Assembly: GCA_029204225.1 (NCBI GenBank)
Contig: CM055107.1
Location: forward strand, 18,130,718 to 18,194,717
DNA from: Diphasiastrum complanatum
Taxonomy: Eukaryota > Streptophyta > Lycopodiopsida > Lycopodiales > Lycopodiaceae
DNA length: 64,000 nucleotides
Direction of reading: 5' to 3'
Part shown: piece after piece, positions 11,140 through 21,910 of the stretch
Layout of the letters: each line of letters starts with the position of its first letter
Numbering within the stretch: the stretch's first letter is position 1
The notes under the pieces: model-generated
What the model was told of the DNA's origin: nothing
The model's database searches: none
What the model saw: the letters and a program-made list of their open reading frames with translations, nothing else
Program-made: the position numbers and the translations under genes

Positions 11140-11421
11140 CTATTTGCATTACTAAAAAGAAACAAGCTTATCTATGGAGTTCTTTTTCCATTTCTGCTAA
11201 AGAGACTTGCCCATTTCCAACTCTAGAAAAAGCATTGACAACTAACTCCATGGAGTTGATGCCTTGCATGTTTTTCCACTTAGTAATACCCATATATGCA
11301 ACAATGGGCTTCAATGTTGAAGAAATAGAGGCTACTTTTTTCTTGGATTTTGTGGAAGTAGGTAACTTTGATCTCAAATTTTTCCTACTTTCAAAAATTT
11401 TATCAACAAGTGGCCACACCT
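11140..11421 (-). pseudogene. Unrecognised repeat family, exon with intact splice-like borders (copy 2)
   Basis: On the - strand, CTCTTTTTAG precedes the exon at 11421 and GTAATAAC follows it at 11139. The frame gives about 80 residues rich in Lys/Ser (WPLVDKIFESRKNL, STKSKKKVASI) before a stop at about 11168, still inside the exon. Copy 1 at 8395-8880 shares the sequence and the donor position. The family is unknown; repeated occurrence suggests mobile-element origin rather than a host gene. Confidence 0.4.
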
Positions 11422-12204
11422 AAAAAGAGACACATTAAATAAATAAAACTTAAAGTTTAAAGAATCCCAAGATAAGATAACCATGCCAAGCATAAAAATA
11501 TTCAAAAGAAAATTAAAAAAAGGCTTTTAAAAACCAAGTATTAAGATTTGGAAATCAAAAGTCTATGCTAGGCTTAGAAAGAGTTTTCACCTAGCCACTT
11601 TAGAAAGTAACTTGAAAATAATTGTCGTATTTTGTCAGGCCTTGCGCAGGATTTTCGAGTTGAAAGGTAGACCTAACTCTTAAGCACAAAGAGCTTGGAG
11701 CTCTAGCTGCTTCACCTCTCACTCCTTGGAGCATTTTATATAAAAAAAATCTAATTTTCTAGATCACCGTCATTTTCATCCTATAATCCTAGTCAATGTT
11801 GTGATGCCAAGCAAGGAGTTTTTGCCTCCTCCATTGTTAATCTGGCAAAGGCTATGGCACTCACAGTTCGGAAGACATGGTTGTGTGGATACTCCCTAGA
11901 GAGCTCTTTTCAAGCATGCAAATTATGAATGCCTCCTAGTACAAAAAGATGGTAGGAATCTAACGACTCAAAATCAAAATTATCTATAGAGTCATAGTCC
12001 TCGTGATCGACTAGAACCACAAAAGGTGTAATGATGGCCTATGTTTGGTCAATGTCTAAAATAATGGTGATTTCACTTACTTTTTTTGGTCTTATAAAAT
12101 TCCTCTCTTAATTTTGAAATTTCAAAGGAGTTTTCAAGCGGATTGGTGCCCCTCCCCCTTGTAAGTAGAACAAAAGTAGATTTAACTATTTTCTTCCTAG
12201 ATTC

Positions 12205-12499
12205 TTATGAGGGTTCTCTTTTTGACTTTTTTGCCATTACCTTAATTTTCAGTTTGGGTTTAGGGGTGACAGTCTCAAAGATGGCTTCAGTGGCTTCAAG
12301 GATGTCCTCAAAAGATATTGTGGTTTTTTTTTGAGAATTTTTTGTTTCTCGAGTTGGGTTTTTATTTGTAACAAGAGGAGTATTAAGGGTGCTAGGAGGA
12401 GCAATAGAGCCCTTTCCCACAACTAAAGTTTTTGAAAAACAGGATGAAAAGATAAGATCCTTTGATTCAACAAGAGTAGCTAAGACAACCTTCAAACAC
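12205..12499 (-). pseudogene. Unrecognised open frame, probably another exon of the unknown repeat family
   Basis: The - strand frame is 96 residues long. An acceptor-like AAATAG lies just upstream at about 12500, and the polypeptide is basic toward its end (PKPKLKIKVMAKKSKREPS). It lies about 0.8 kb upstream, on the same strand, of the exon at 11140-11421. No domain is recognised. Confidence 0.35.
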
Positions 12500-12889
12500 T
12501 ATTTTAAGCTTTGAAAACTTTACAAAAGCAAATGTTCAATTAAAGACCTATGCCTAGCATGGAATAATAATCCTTGATTAAGAAAAATACATTAGACATT
12601 CACTTACCAATTTTACAAGAGCCTTGTCAAAGTATTTATTCATAGCATCATCCTTGCAAAGGTAATTCTTAGTATGTCTTCATCCACAATGACCAATCAG
12701 TCTTGATGGTGCAAATTACAGAATGTGGAAATTTAAAATCAAAACACTTCTGAAGGGTGAAGGCATCTGGTCGGTGACCGAACTCTCAGAGGTGCAGCCT
12801 CCAAAGGGAGACCCGAGGAGAGCTGAATGGATCAGAAAAGATGGGATGAAACGAAGCGAAGTGAAACGAAACTTGAACGAGTTCTGATA

Positions 12890-13800
12890 TTGACATTGTT
12901 GAAGCGAAATCAAATTAATCACGAATGAAATGAATTCGAATGGATTTCAGATATGATTGTTGGTCACTGCCTGCTATATCATTCCTACAATCCTCCAGAA
13001 ACTAGATAGACACTGTTGATCTACGTTATGGATTAATACAACATTCAACAAAATTGAACCAATGTGCGAAATTGATAAAACAAGTGAATGAGATACACAA
13101 GTGATAGCAGACAGTAATTCATTCAAGATCAGACAAAAAATTGAGAGTGATATGTGTTTAATAGCTACAGTATCATCTATTGATCCTTTTGATTTCGAGC
13201 GTTGTATGACGAATCCACATAGCACATTGGCGTGAGAGAAAATAATGTTCTCTCATGAGTAGTGTCTCGCTTACTAGCGGACTTCTTGGATCTATGTAGA
13301 TCCTGCTTACAAAATTGTCTCGCTCATAAGCGGACTTCTATTCTATATATTTTCTATCTGCTACTCTATGTATCTTATACATCTAGTAATTGCATACATT
13401 CAGAATAGCATATCTGATTAGATAGACTAAACAATCTATAACTAATCATGGATTACAAGAGAGGTGGGTTAGGCACGTCCTAACGCTCTTCCGCTGACGT
13501 CATCATATCAGATCAGGATTTTTGTACTTCATGGTACTTGCATGATATTCCTGATCCTTTTGAGCATGAAGGTCAAAAAGTGTCACGAAGATTTTCGTGT
13601 CGCTTTGCGTCGTTTGTCTTTCACGTCGTCTGACTTTCTCTTGTTGTATCACAAACATTTTTCTTTCACGAACATTTTCGCTTCGTGTCTTTTTGTCAGG
13701 TTGTTCGCAAACATTTTCGCTTCGTGTCTTTTCGTCAATTTGATAGTTGAAAGCTAGCAAAGCTTTGGGAATAGAAACTTTTTGTTTCTTCACCGCCGGG
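12890..13800 (-). repeat. Copia LTR (- strand), diverged relative of the LTR at 52435-53261
   Basis: Read on the - strand this matches, in order, blocks of the + strand LTR at 52435-53261: a CTGACGTCAT-containing block (13490), the CGCTAGTAAGCGAGAC-type block (about 13265-13335), the block with GAACAT/CTCTCACGCCAATG (13210-13250) and the CTGGAGGATTGTAGGA block (12985-13000). At the end (about 12890) a degenerate primer-site-like ATATCAGAACT appears. Decayed leader or gag sequence may continue to about 12700. The outer boundary near 13800 is approximate. Confidence 0.6.
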
Positions 13801-14461
13801 TATATGATTTTGTGATACTACAGTCTATACCCAACTCGGCTAGTTTTAGCCAGTCAATGCACATATCGATACCCGGATTAGGGGCAAAAAATTCGAATTT
13901 AACATGGTATCAATATAGTATCCATTTATAGTTAGTTTCCAAAATTTACATATGTGATAAATATTATTCCTGGTGTCCCAAAGACATTGGTGGGCACCAA
14001 CAAAATATTGGCCTTTAAAATCATATGCATATTACATTAAAAAAGGACATGCTTTTCATTAAATGCATACTACCCTTTATAAAATGGCTAATTTTAGAAA
14101 AAAAATTATATACTTATAACCGGGTTTATACTCGGCTGGTATTACCCCTTGCAATACCCAGGTCGGTTGATACCAGCCACCAATTTACAAAACATGTGAT
14201 ATTGATATCCGACTAGTATCAAATTTGTCAAAAAAGTGTAATACGAAGACCCGACTGGTATAAAAAATATCAATACCCACCCAACACTAGTATTTTGTCA
14301 AAAAACTCATATTTTTAAAAAAAAATGTTTAATTTTTCTTAAAAAATTTCTAACACTTCAAAAAAAAAAAAAAGTGTGTAAAAGAATATTTGAAAATAAA
14401 TATGTTTCTAATATTTACATCTTTTCACTATTTTTTTCTAAAAGTATAGGACCACCACTAA
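13801..14461. repeat. AT-rich DNA with a cluster of short ACCCGACTGGTAT-like palindromic motifs
   Basis: Variants of TACCCGGTCGGTAT and its complement recur at about 13830-13890, 14120-14180, 14206-14222 and 14248-14285. They look like the decayed end of a small inverted-repeat element, but I cannot define its borders. No gene. Confidence 0.35.
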
Positions 14462-14700
14462 GTACTTACGGTTTTTTCTTTACAGAGGATATTTTGATAT
14501 TTGAAATGTCAAAGATATCCTTTAAATTTGGGGCCAAAGCTACGTAAGTCAAAACAAAAGACAAAACTAAGTTCATGTAATACTTTACCAAGGGGATTTC
14601 TAACAACGAGTTTTTCTTTTCTATAAAGCCTGAAAAATTAGAGAGCCAGTACAATGTTGATGACAAAGTAATTATTGACCAACTAAATGATGATGACGAG
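14462..14700 (+). pseudogene. Unknown spliced repeat family, 5' exon start (paralogue of 32155)
   Basis: After an acceptor-like TTCTTTACAG a + strand frame begins near the Met codon of a stretch reading FEMSKISFKFGAKA. The same opening (MSKISLKFIGKPDE) occurs at 32180. Stops interrupt it here. A later stretch, QYNVDDKVIIDQLNDDDEE, runs to about 14700 and meets the gypsy integrase in the opposite orientation. The family is unknown. The two copies share a splice-like border, as expected for a repeated spliced gene. Confidence 0.4.
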
Positions 14701-16521
14701 GAACTTCAACTTACCCTTGATCAGCTTGGTTTTGTACATCAATGCAAGATCTCCTGCTTCCAGATCTTTCTTGTGCAATCGCCGATCGTGCCATGCCTTG
14801 CGGTGGGCTTTCTCTGCTGCTAAGGTATGAACTGCCATCAATCGGGTTTCACATAATTTGTGCAATGCGTCGTGACAAAGTTGTAAAGACTGATCATCAT
14901 TTAATCGTTCCGTTGCTGCTATGCGTAAAGATGGGATTAAAAATTCAATTGGCATAACAACATCTTGACCATAAACCAGTTGAAAAGGTGTTTGATTTGT
15001 ACTATTTTTGTAAGCGGTTCTCAATGCCCATAATGCTGCATAGAGTTTATGTTCCCAATCAGCCCGACTCGCTTCAACTGTCTTTGTCATAATGGTGCAG
15101 AGAATCTTATTGGAAGATTTAGCTTGGCCATTCCCTCTGGGATAATAGAGAGTACTAAATCTGTGTATAACAAAAAAATCTTCTAGTAAACACTTTATTG
15201 TTTGATTAACAAAGTGTGTACCCCGATCACTGACAATTTTGATCGGACATCCGAATCTGATTATAATATTTTCATATAGAAACTTGGCCGTAGATTTCGC
15301 ATCAGCCACTTTGACAGCTTTGGCTTCAACCCACTTGGTCATATAATCATTTGCGACGATAATGTAGTGGGCCTGAGATCCTTGAGCAGCGGGATGAATA
15401 GGACCAACATAATCCAATCCCCATTTTTCAAACGGTGCTTGCAATAAAACCGGATGTAAGGGTCCATAATTCTGTCGAGTAGGCCGTCGTGCTCGCTGGC
15501 AGACATCACATGTCTGAGTAAAATTTTCTGTGTCCTTATGAAGCGTAGGCCACCAACAACCAGATTGCAAAAGTTTGTGAACAGTAATATCTGTAGAGAA
15601 GTGTCCTCCACCCATGCCATCATGTGAAAACATGATTAGATATGGTACTTCATGCAGTAAAACACATCTTCGTAAAATATTATCTGATCCACGACGATAC
15701 AATTGTCCTACAATTAATTGATAAGGTTGAGCCTTATGCATCAATTGTCTTTTCTGTACTTTTGTCAAAGAGTCATTCGGTTGTTCTAGCATCAGGTATT
15801 CAACAATATCTGTCGCCCACTCAAGTACTGCTTCAACATAGAACAACGCAGCATCTGGCAGTTCATCATCCACTTTAGTATTAACTAGTGTGGATTTAAT
15901 TCGTGAAACGTGATTGGCTAAAATTCGAAAGTCAAATTCAGTCAATAATAATAACCATCTTGCAATACGTCCAGTATTACACGTCTTATTTACCAAGTAA
16001 AGTAACGGTTGATGATCCGTATAAAATGCAAAGTGCGTTTCCATGAGGTAGTGACAAAATTTTCGAACAGAAAAAATCATGGCTAGCGCTTCACGTTCTG
16101 TTGTTGAATAATTCTTCTCTGGATCTGTAAGCTGTCTGCTTGCAAATCGTATAGAATAATCCTTCTTATAGTCACCTGGTTGCGTCAAAACTGATGCAAT
16201 GGCGTATTTTGAGGCATCCGTATGTACCTGAAATTCTAATGTCCAATCTGGAGAACGCAATATTGGTGCTGAAGATAATGCTTTTTTAAACTTTTCAAAG
16301 GCTTCTAACGCCTCTACTGTCCAAATAGGAACAATAGTTAATTTGTATATAGGTCGTGCTAAATCCACAAAGAAGATAATAAGAATTCGATAGTAGTTTG
16401 CATGACCCATAAACACATAAACTCCTCGAATTGTTGCTGGCAGTGGCGATTCCACAATAACTTTGATCTTAGAGTAATCGGTGGCAATACCATGTCTTGA
16501 TATCACATGTCCAAGCACCAC
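14701..16521 (-). pseudogene. Gypsy A pol: end of RT, RNase H, integrase
   Basis: An open frame of about 610 codons. Order: RT thumb/connection (GHANYYRI), RNase H with HTDASKYAIASV, EREALAMIFSVRKF and FYTDHQPLLYL (the catalytic acids appear present), integrase zinc domain (HDGMGGGHFS...CDVCQRARRP), then the core with WGLDYVGP (first Asp) and VSDRGTHF (second Asp). The catalytic Glu is replaced: the block that normally reads NGQAES reads NGQAKSSNK. The frame ends at GDLALMYKTKLIKGKLKF and runs into unrelated DNA, so the C-terminus is truncated. Strand transfer should be impossible for this copy. Confidence 0.88.
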
Positions 16522-17432
16522 TTCGTGAGATACCCATATCTAGCATTTTTCTGGATTTAGAGAAATCTGATATTTGCGGTATCCTTCAAAGACTTTCTCC
16601 AATCGATCTAGGTGGTCTGTATTGTACTATGAACTCCCAAGTCGTCCAAGTAAATTTCAAGAAATTTCTGCAGATAATGTTTAAAGGCAAATTGCATTAC
16701 TCTTTGGAATGAACTTGGTGCATTACAGAGTCCAAACGACATTACTTTGTAAGCATAGGTGCCCCATTCTGTTGCAAAAGCAGTTTTGTGGCGATCGGCC
16801 GGTGCAATCTTAACCTGGTTGTAACCACTAAATCCATCCAGGAAACTATAGGCTTCCGCTCCAGCAAGCCGATCCAAAATGCTTTCTAAAAAAAGGTAAC
16901 GAAAAGTGATCCTTTCTTGTCACTTTATTCAATGCTTTGAGATTCAATAGATTCGCAATTTCCCATTTTTCTTAGGAACAATGACAATTGGTGAAATCCA
17001 TTCGGTATGCTCAATCTCATAAATGAAATCGGCGTCAAGCAATCTGTGAAGTTCTTTCTTTATCAGATCTGCCACATTAGGATTACAGCGATAGAACTTT
17101 GTAACCTTTGGTACTGCATCAGGTACTAAAGGTATGGTATGTTCAATGACTGATGTCGGAATACTCTTCAAATCTTGATAAGCCCATGCAAAACAATCTT
17201 GATACTTAATAAGTAGCAAATGGAGTGCTTGATACTGTTCAAGAGTAAGTTGTGATCCCACTTGTACAATCTTTTCCGGTTCTCCTGGTTCAGCAAGATT
17301 CATTGGCTGCATCCTAGCTGGGCCATCGTAAACCTCTTTAGATTCCAGCATGTGTTCTTCAGATTCACGATGTGCTTTAGGTAACATGATAACCACATCA
17401 TCCAGTGTATAACGTTTAAAATGCTCTGGCAT
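16522..17432 (-). pseudogene. Gypsy A pol: reverse transcriptase (frameshifted)
   Basis: Two open blocks. At 16944-17432 is the RT N-terminus with LDADFIYEIEHTEWISP and VPKKNGKLRIY; at 16608-16877 is FLDGFSGYNQVKIAP, FGLCNAPSSFQ and LEIYLDDLGVH with an intact YLDD. The segments between and after them are out of frame, so a full RT cannot be read. Confidence 0.85.
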
Positions 17433-18780
17433 ATCATGCTGGACTACATTTGCTTGTTCTTTTTCAAAAGGACTTGTCTTGGATCTTCGTTTAGTCTTCT
17501 TAGCAGGAATTGATCGTGGAGGTGATGACTTTCGGGATGATAAATCTCTCTTCTCAGGTGAAGACTTCCTAGACGATGATGTCTTGTTGGAGATCTAACT
17601 TGAAGAATCATTCTTGACTTTTCCTTTGCCTTTATCCAATAGAGGTGGCACTTCCTTTAAATCGATCTTTTGAGGGGAATTTTCCCATTTTAGGACCTTA
17701 TTATAATGTTGCTTTGCTTGTTTCTTCGTCATCGAACCTGTCAGCCTATCTCCCTTCAATATAACTGCTTTGGGCAATTTGATTGTTGGTTCATCAGGAA
17801 CATTACGCACTCCAAATCTGGTCGAATCCATATGATGTAGAATCTGTTCATCCGTAAGTTCTGTTAGAAAATTGTCTATGTTTTATCGGCAGAGTGATAT
17901 TCTTTTGTTCACTTTCCCAAGCTGCTCCAACATGGAGTACATCATTAGATTCTTCAAATCCAACACAAATAAGCGGCTTCTGATGGTCTTCTGATTCTTC
18001 TTGAGCTAACTTTTGCGCGAAGACTTTTTTTGCTTTTGGCACCAACTTTAGGAGCTCTTCCAATGAAATATTGATCTTACTAGACAAAATATTTATGAGT
18101 AATTCTGTATGCGGTGCTTCCAGTTTAGTCATCTTTAAGGGTTCTTCGTGATGATGTGATTGATCATTTATATTCGTACGTAAATTTCTTGGAGGCTGCA
18201 ATGGTGAAGACCGAACTTCAACTGTTACTTTAGCAGCTGCAAGTTCCTCTTCTTCTTGCAGATGTTTAACCCACTGTCTCATATCCTGATATCTTCGTTT
18301 TTCTGTATTAAGATTTGGATAGACTTTCGATGCTGTTGGTGTATCGTTCAATGGTATAGAACCAGTAGGTACTGAATCCACTACTGGTTCTTTTTGCTTT
18401 TGTGCTCTGGTGACCAGCATCAAGGGTGCACTTGGTTTATTATGAGCTACCGATCCTTGCTTGATTGTTATCAAATTTACAGGTGTTGTAGCTGGTGGTG
18501 GCTTCGGTCTTGCTGGACAGTCTTTATAGCAATGCCCATATCCAAAGTCACGACAGAATGGTACAAATTTTTCTTTATTTGGGCATTCTGCAACTCTGTG
18601 ATTTTCTCCACAAGCAAAGCATCCAAGTGGTGTTTGATAATTTTTGGTATTTTTTGGTGGTTTTTTTGATGTTTCTGGAAATCTGCTGGGAATTAATCTT
18701 CGCCCTTAAAACTAAAGGTTTTGTAAACAAAACCAAAGGTGTCTGTAACTCAGCGAAGGTTTCCTGAAAGAGGGTAAAAA
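17433..18780 (-). pseudogene. Gypsy A gag C-terminus and linker
   Basis: On the - strand at about 18510-18640 two Cys/His knuckles can be read: CFACGENHRVAEC and CRDFGYGHCYKDC. A 208-residue frame (17848-18474) follows, containing VTRAQKQKEP, a charged helix (QEEEELAAAK) and no D-S/T-G aspartic protease motif, and then a 78-residue frame (17595-17831). The gag N-terminus and the protease core appear to be deleted. Gypsy C (61.6-64 kb) keeps its protease, which makes the loss here clear. Confidence 0.65.
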
Positions 18781-19061
18781 GTTCTAAGCTCTGATGACGC
18801 TTTTGACCAAATTTGACAGATTTGACCGATTTTTGTTATTTTTTCTGATATCTCAGATCCAAATGGGTCTTAAGATTGATGATTTGAATAGCTTTTCCTA
18901 TTTAATAATCAGATTAGATTTCAAACAAGCAAATCCAATTTAGCAAAATCAATCCCAAACTAACCCTACAATGCAGTTTTAACACTATTCATGCCACGAC
19001 AAGATGCCTAATGCAAGCTAACAATCAGCCAAACATGCTGCAACTAAAAAATTGGCGTAGC
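18781..19061 (-). other. Gypsy A leader
   Basis: AT-rich noncoding DNA between the gag remnant and the primer site. No motif seen. Confidence 0.5.
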
Positions 19062-19078
19062 TCCCCGGCAACGACACA
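19062..19078 (-). other. Gypsy A primer-binding site
   Basis: On the - strand the sequence TGTGTCGTTGCCGGGGA lies just after the LTR end. It matches the TGGCGCCGTTGCCGGGGA-type primer site common in plant Athila/Tat elements, apart from its first bases. Confidence 0.75.
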
Positions 19079-19082
19079 AAAT

Positions 19083-19781
19083 TGTAGTGGGTTTCTTTCC
19101 TTGCCTAACCTGAATCCAAGATCTAGTCAATCTAGCATCAAAGAGACAGAATTAGTTGTCACGCGGAGGTTCGTTCCCATGAGAGCGATAGTATAGTTCA
19201 AATTTCAACATGAATGGAGGATCTAATACTAACATCTATTAACACTACATCCATTAACCCTACTTCCATTAACCCTAAATCCACAACAATGATAGAAACT
19301 TACTTTTCTCTCTCTCCCTTTCTCTCTCACAAAAAGCATAAGAAATAGCAATCCCAATAATGACCAGATCCAACAATTAGCAAAATCCAAAGAAAGCATG
19401 AGAAATGGAGGAGAAGAGAGGAAGAACAAGGACATTCATCAATCCATTTCTAAAGGGAACCAATCTGCTTTATTGAAATGAGGAAATGAACATGAGGAAC
19501 AACTTGAGTTGGTTCCTTTTTATAGTAGAGAGGAGGACCTGGCCTCTGAATCCTATAGGTCCAGTCTTGTATCTCTTTTTATTCAAATTTAAAAGAGCGT
19601 GAGAACCATCAAAATTGGAGGGAAACCCAACTTTTATTCACTAACTTGACATTTAGGCCCTGCGACATTAAAAGTCCCACAAAAAGGCCTAAAGTCCTTT
19701 TATTAACTTTTAACTAATCAATCAAATAACTATGTGATCATCGGGTTGGACTTACACATGTAGGGTGCCAAATCCCTCTCA
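19083..19781 (-). repeat. Gypsy A 5' LTR
   Basis: The inner boundary is set by the primer site (LTR ends ...CCCACTACA on the - strand). The outer boundary at about 19781 (starts TGAGAGGGATTTGG) is inferred from a shared edge with the related LTR ending at about 47013. It holds a TATA-like CTATAAAAAGG (- strand, near 19528) and a CT/GA-rich tract at 19303-19328 that corresponds to the expanded GA repeat at 46413. Confidence 0.65.
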
Positions 19782-19839
19782 CTTACTAACTAGGGTTAGG
19801 GTTGCCTTGGGATCCGCAAACCCTCCAACAAGCCCATTC

Positions 19840-19995
19840 ACCCTCAAGAAGCTACAAGGTACAAGAAGAGGTGCAAGATTGCCCTCCATTGTATAAAAAT
19901 GAATGTAGCAAATGAGCTTCTTAAGGAGGTAGGTGCTTTTACCTCGTCTCAAGAAGCATGGAAAAATCTTCAAAAAATATATGAATCTAAGAACT
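19840..19995 (+). pseudogene. Copia gag (UBN2-type) fragment
   Basis: A + strand frame reads MNVANELLKEVGAFTSSQEA followed by WKNLQKIYESKN, closely resembling the copia gag block that usually reads ...EAWDxLxxxYExKN. It is cut off at about 19995 by the inverted-repeat element; I could not find the continuation on the other side. Confidence 0.6.
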
Positions 19996-21910
19996 ATTGG
20001 ATTTTATTATTCTTGAGCCAAGTTTCCTCTCCTCTCTTGCATTCATTCACCATGTCATGGGGGTGAAGTGGTTAGGATGTTGACTAGCCATTTCCAGTTG
20101 GTTGGGTGATTTTGCTCCACAGGTGTCCTTTTGGTTGTTTGCAACAAGATCTAGTCAGATCTTCACTAGGCGATCTTTACAGTCCTGTAGAGAAAGTTAT
20201 TTGAACTAAAATTTATAGTTTTTTTGAAATGTTCTGATGCATGCATGCATGTAACTCAGTGTAGTGCTCTTCTATTGATGAACTTTTTGGGAAAACAGAT
20301 CTAGAAGCCGAGGATTCTTGGAGGGAAAGCTGGTGGTATGGGACATCAGTGATTCCAAAGGGGATTTCTTGGGTAATAATGTTATTTCTTTTGGAAAATT
20401 ATGAGATATAAATCCAGATTCCAAAATGGTATCTCATTATTTACAAAATCTGGAGACCCGTAAAGTATTTCTCTATTATATTAAACCTCTAATTTTTAGA
20501 AATTTCTTAAATACAAGACAATTGGATTGAGATTTATATAATTCCTTCTAGTGTAGAACTATGCTTTGAAGGAGTGATTATAATTATATGAAATTGTACT
20601 TCCATACAAGGGTGAATATAGCTTAGAATCTATTGATGTTTTTAATTGATTAAGTGGAATTTAGACTTCCTGAACCCAAATGTTTATCTCTATTTGATAG
20701 TTGATTATTAAGATGTAATATCTCTATCACTCGGGATAAGATATCTATGATTTTGAAAAAAAAAGTCTAGTTTGTCATAGTATTGGATACTAATTATTGA
20801 CTTTTTCAAATCTCTGATATCTTACACGTTGTCTCCTGAGAACTTTTTAATTGAAATTATGGGGAGAAGAAAATACAGGAATAAGACTTTTGATGAATCA
20901 GCCAGTTGCATAGATTTTTGAAAAAAAATTCAGAATATGTGCAAAGATAGAACTATCTATAGAGTAACTCTCTAGTGATTGTTTTGAATAATCTAGAACT
21001 AGAAGAGTTTTGATATTCATGAATCTGGAAAGTAGTGGTAAAGATTAAATTAAGGTTCACTGATGAGTTTACCAAGTGCCATTCTATTATGGATTGGATC
21101 AGAGGAATAAAGCTTTAATATTTAACTTTTTGTCCAAAGATGTCTGTATAAGTCAACCTTATCTTGGTTTGTACACTAAAATTTGAAGTAGGCTGATTGG
21201 CTAAAGAAATTTTGTTAATAAGAGTTAGATGGTTGAAAAACTTGTGATGTGGAATTATTCACTTCAAAGATTTCCTAGATATGTTATTTACTCATGAGAA
21301 ATAAAGTTCGTTTGTAGTTGAGTTGCAAGATTCTCAGTGAGTTATGTGAGTAACATATGCGGATTATGGATATCTACCAATTATAGCCTATGTTTATGTA
21401 TAGGAACATAGTTGGATATGTTGCTTATGTACTTCTTAATCTTGTGGATTTGATATGTGTTTCCTATGTACTGAGTTTATATCGTATACTTAAACTAGTC
21501 AGTGTGCATAGACATATGATCAATAATGTTTAGAATAGTTACTTGCAGGTTAATGGATCGTTATGTGTGAAAGGATAATTCATTAACTTATTAATGGTTT
21601 GGATGAGGATCTAAATGTGATATTATTCCGAAATATATGAATACTGTAAAGATCCGACTAGATCCTTTTGCAAAACAACCAAAAGGACACCTGTGGAGCA
21701 AAACCACTCAACCAACAAAATTTGGCTAATCAATACGAAAAGGATCCGACTAGATCCTATTGCAAAACAACCAAAAGGACACCTGTGGAGCAAAACCACC
21801 CAACCAACAGAAAATGGCTAGTCAATACCCTAACCACTTCACCCCCATGCCATGGTGAATGAATGTAAGAGAGGAGAGGAAACGTGGCTCAAGAATCAGA
21901 AAATCCAATT
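19996..21910. mobile_element. 1.9-kb element with long terminal inverted repeats (foldback or Mutator-like, non-autonomous)
   Basis: The left arm (about 19996-20196) and right arm (about 21644-21910) are inverted copies: both contain, in opposite orientation, the stretch with CTCCACAGGTGTCCTTTTGG, the GGGGGTGAAGTGGTTAGG block and the CTTGAGCCA...TTTCCTCTCC outer block. The right arm is longer because of a 92-bp tandem duplication. The roughly 1.45 kb between the arms is AT-rich and has no open frame longer than about 60 codons, so the element is non-autonomous. It interrupts a copia gag. The superfamily is not determined. Confidence 0.75.
21651..21834. repeat. 92-bp tandem duplication in the right arm
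   Basis: The unit starting GATCCGACTAGATCC at 21651 recurs at 21743 with a few changes in its last 30 bases. Confidence 0.85.

Larger units (their letters stand above)
14701..19781 (-). mobile_element. Ty3/gypsy element A (Tat/Athila-like), 5' LTR present, 3' end lost
   Basis: Reading on the - strand: LTR (19083-19781), primer site (19062-19078), leader, gag end with zinc knuckles, a linker lacking a visible protease motif, RT, RNase H and integrase, ending abruptly near 14701 a few residues after the integrase core. No matching 3' LTR follows. Family placement rests on the FLDGFSGYNQ and HTDASKYA motifs and a GTTGCCGGGGA-type primer site, all characteristic of plant Tat/Athila-type gypsy elements. 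Several frameshifts show it is dead. Confidence 0.85.
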
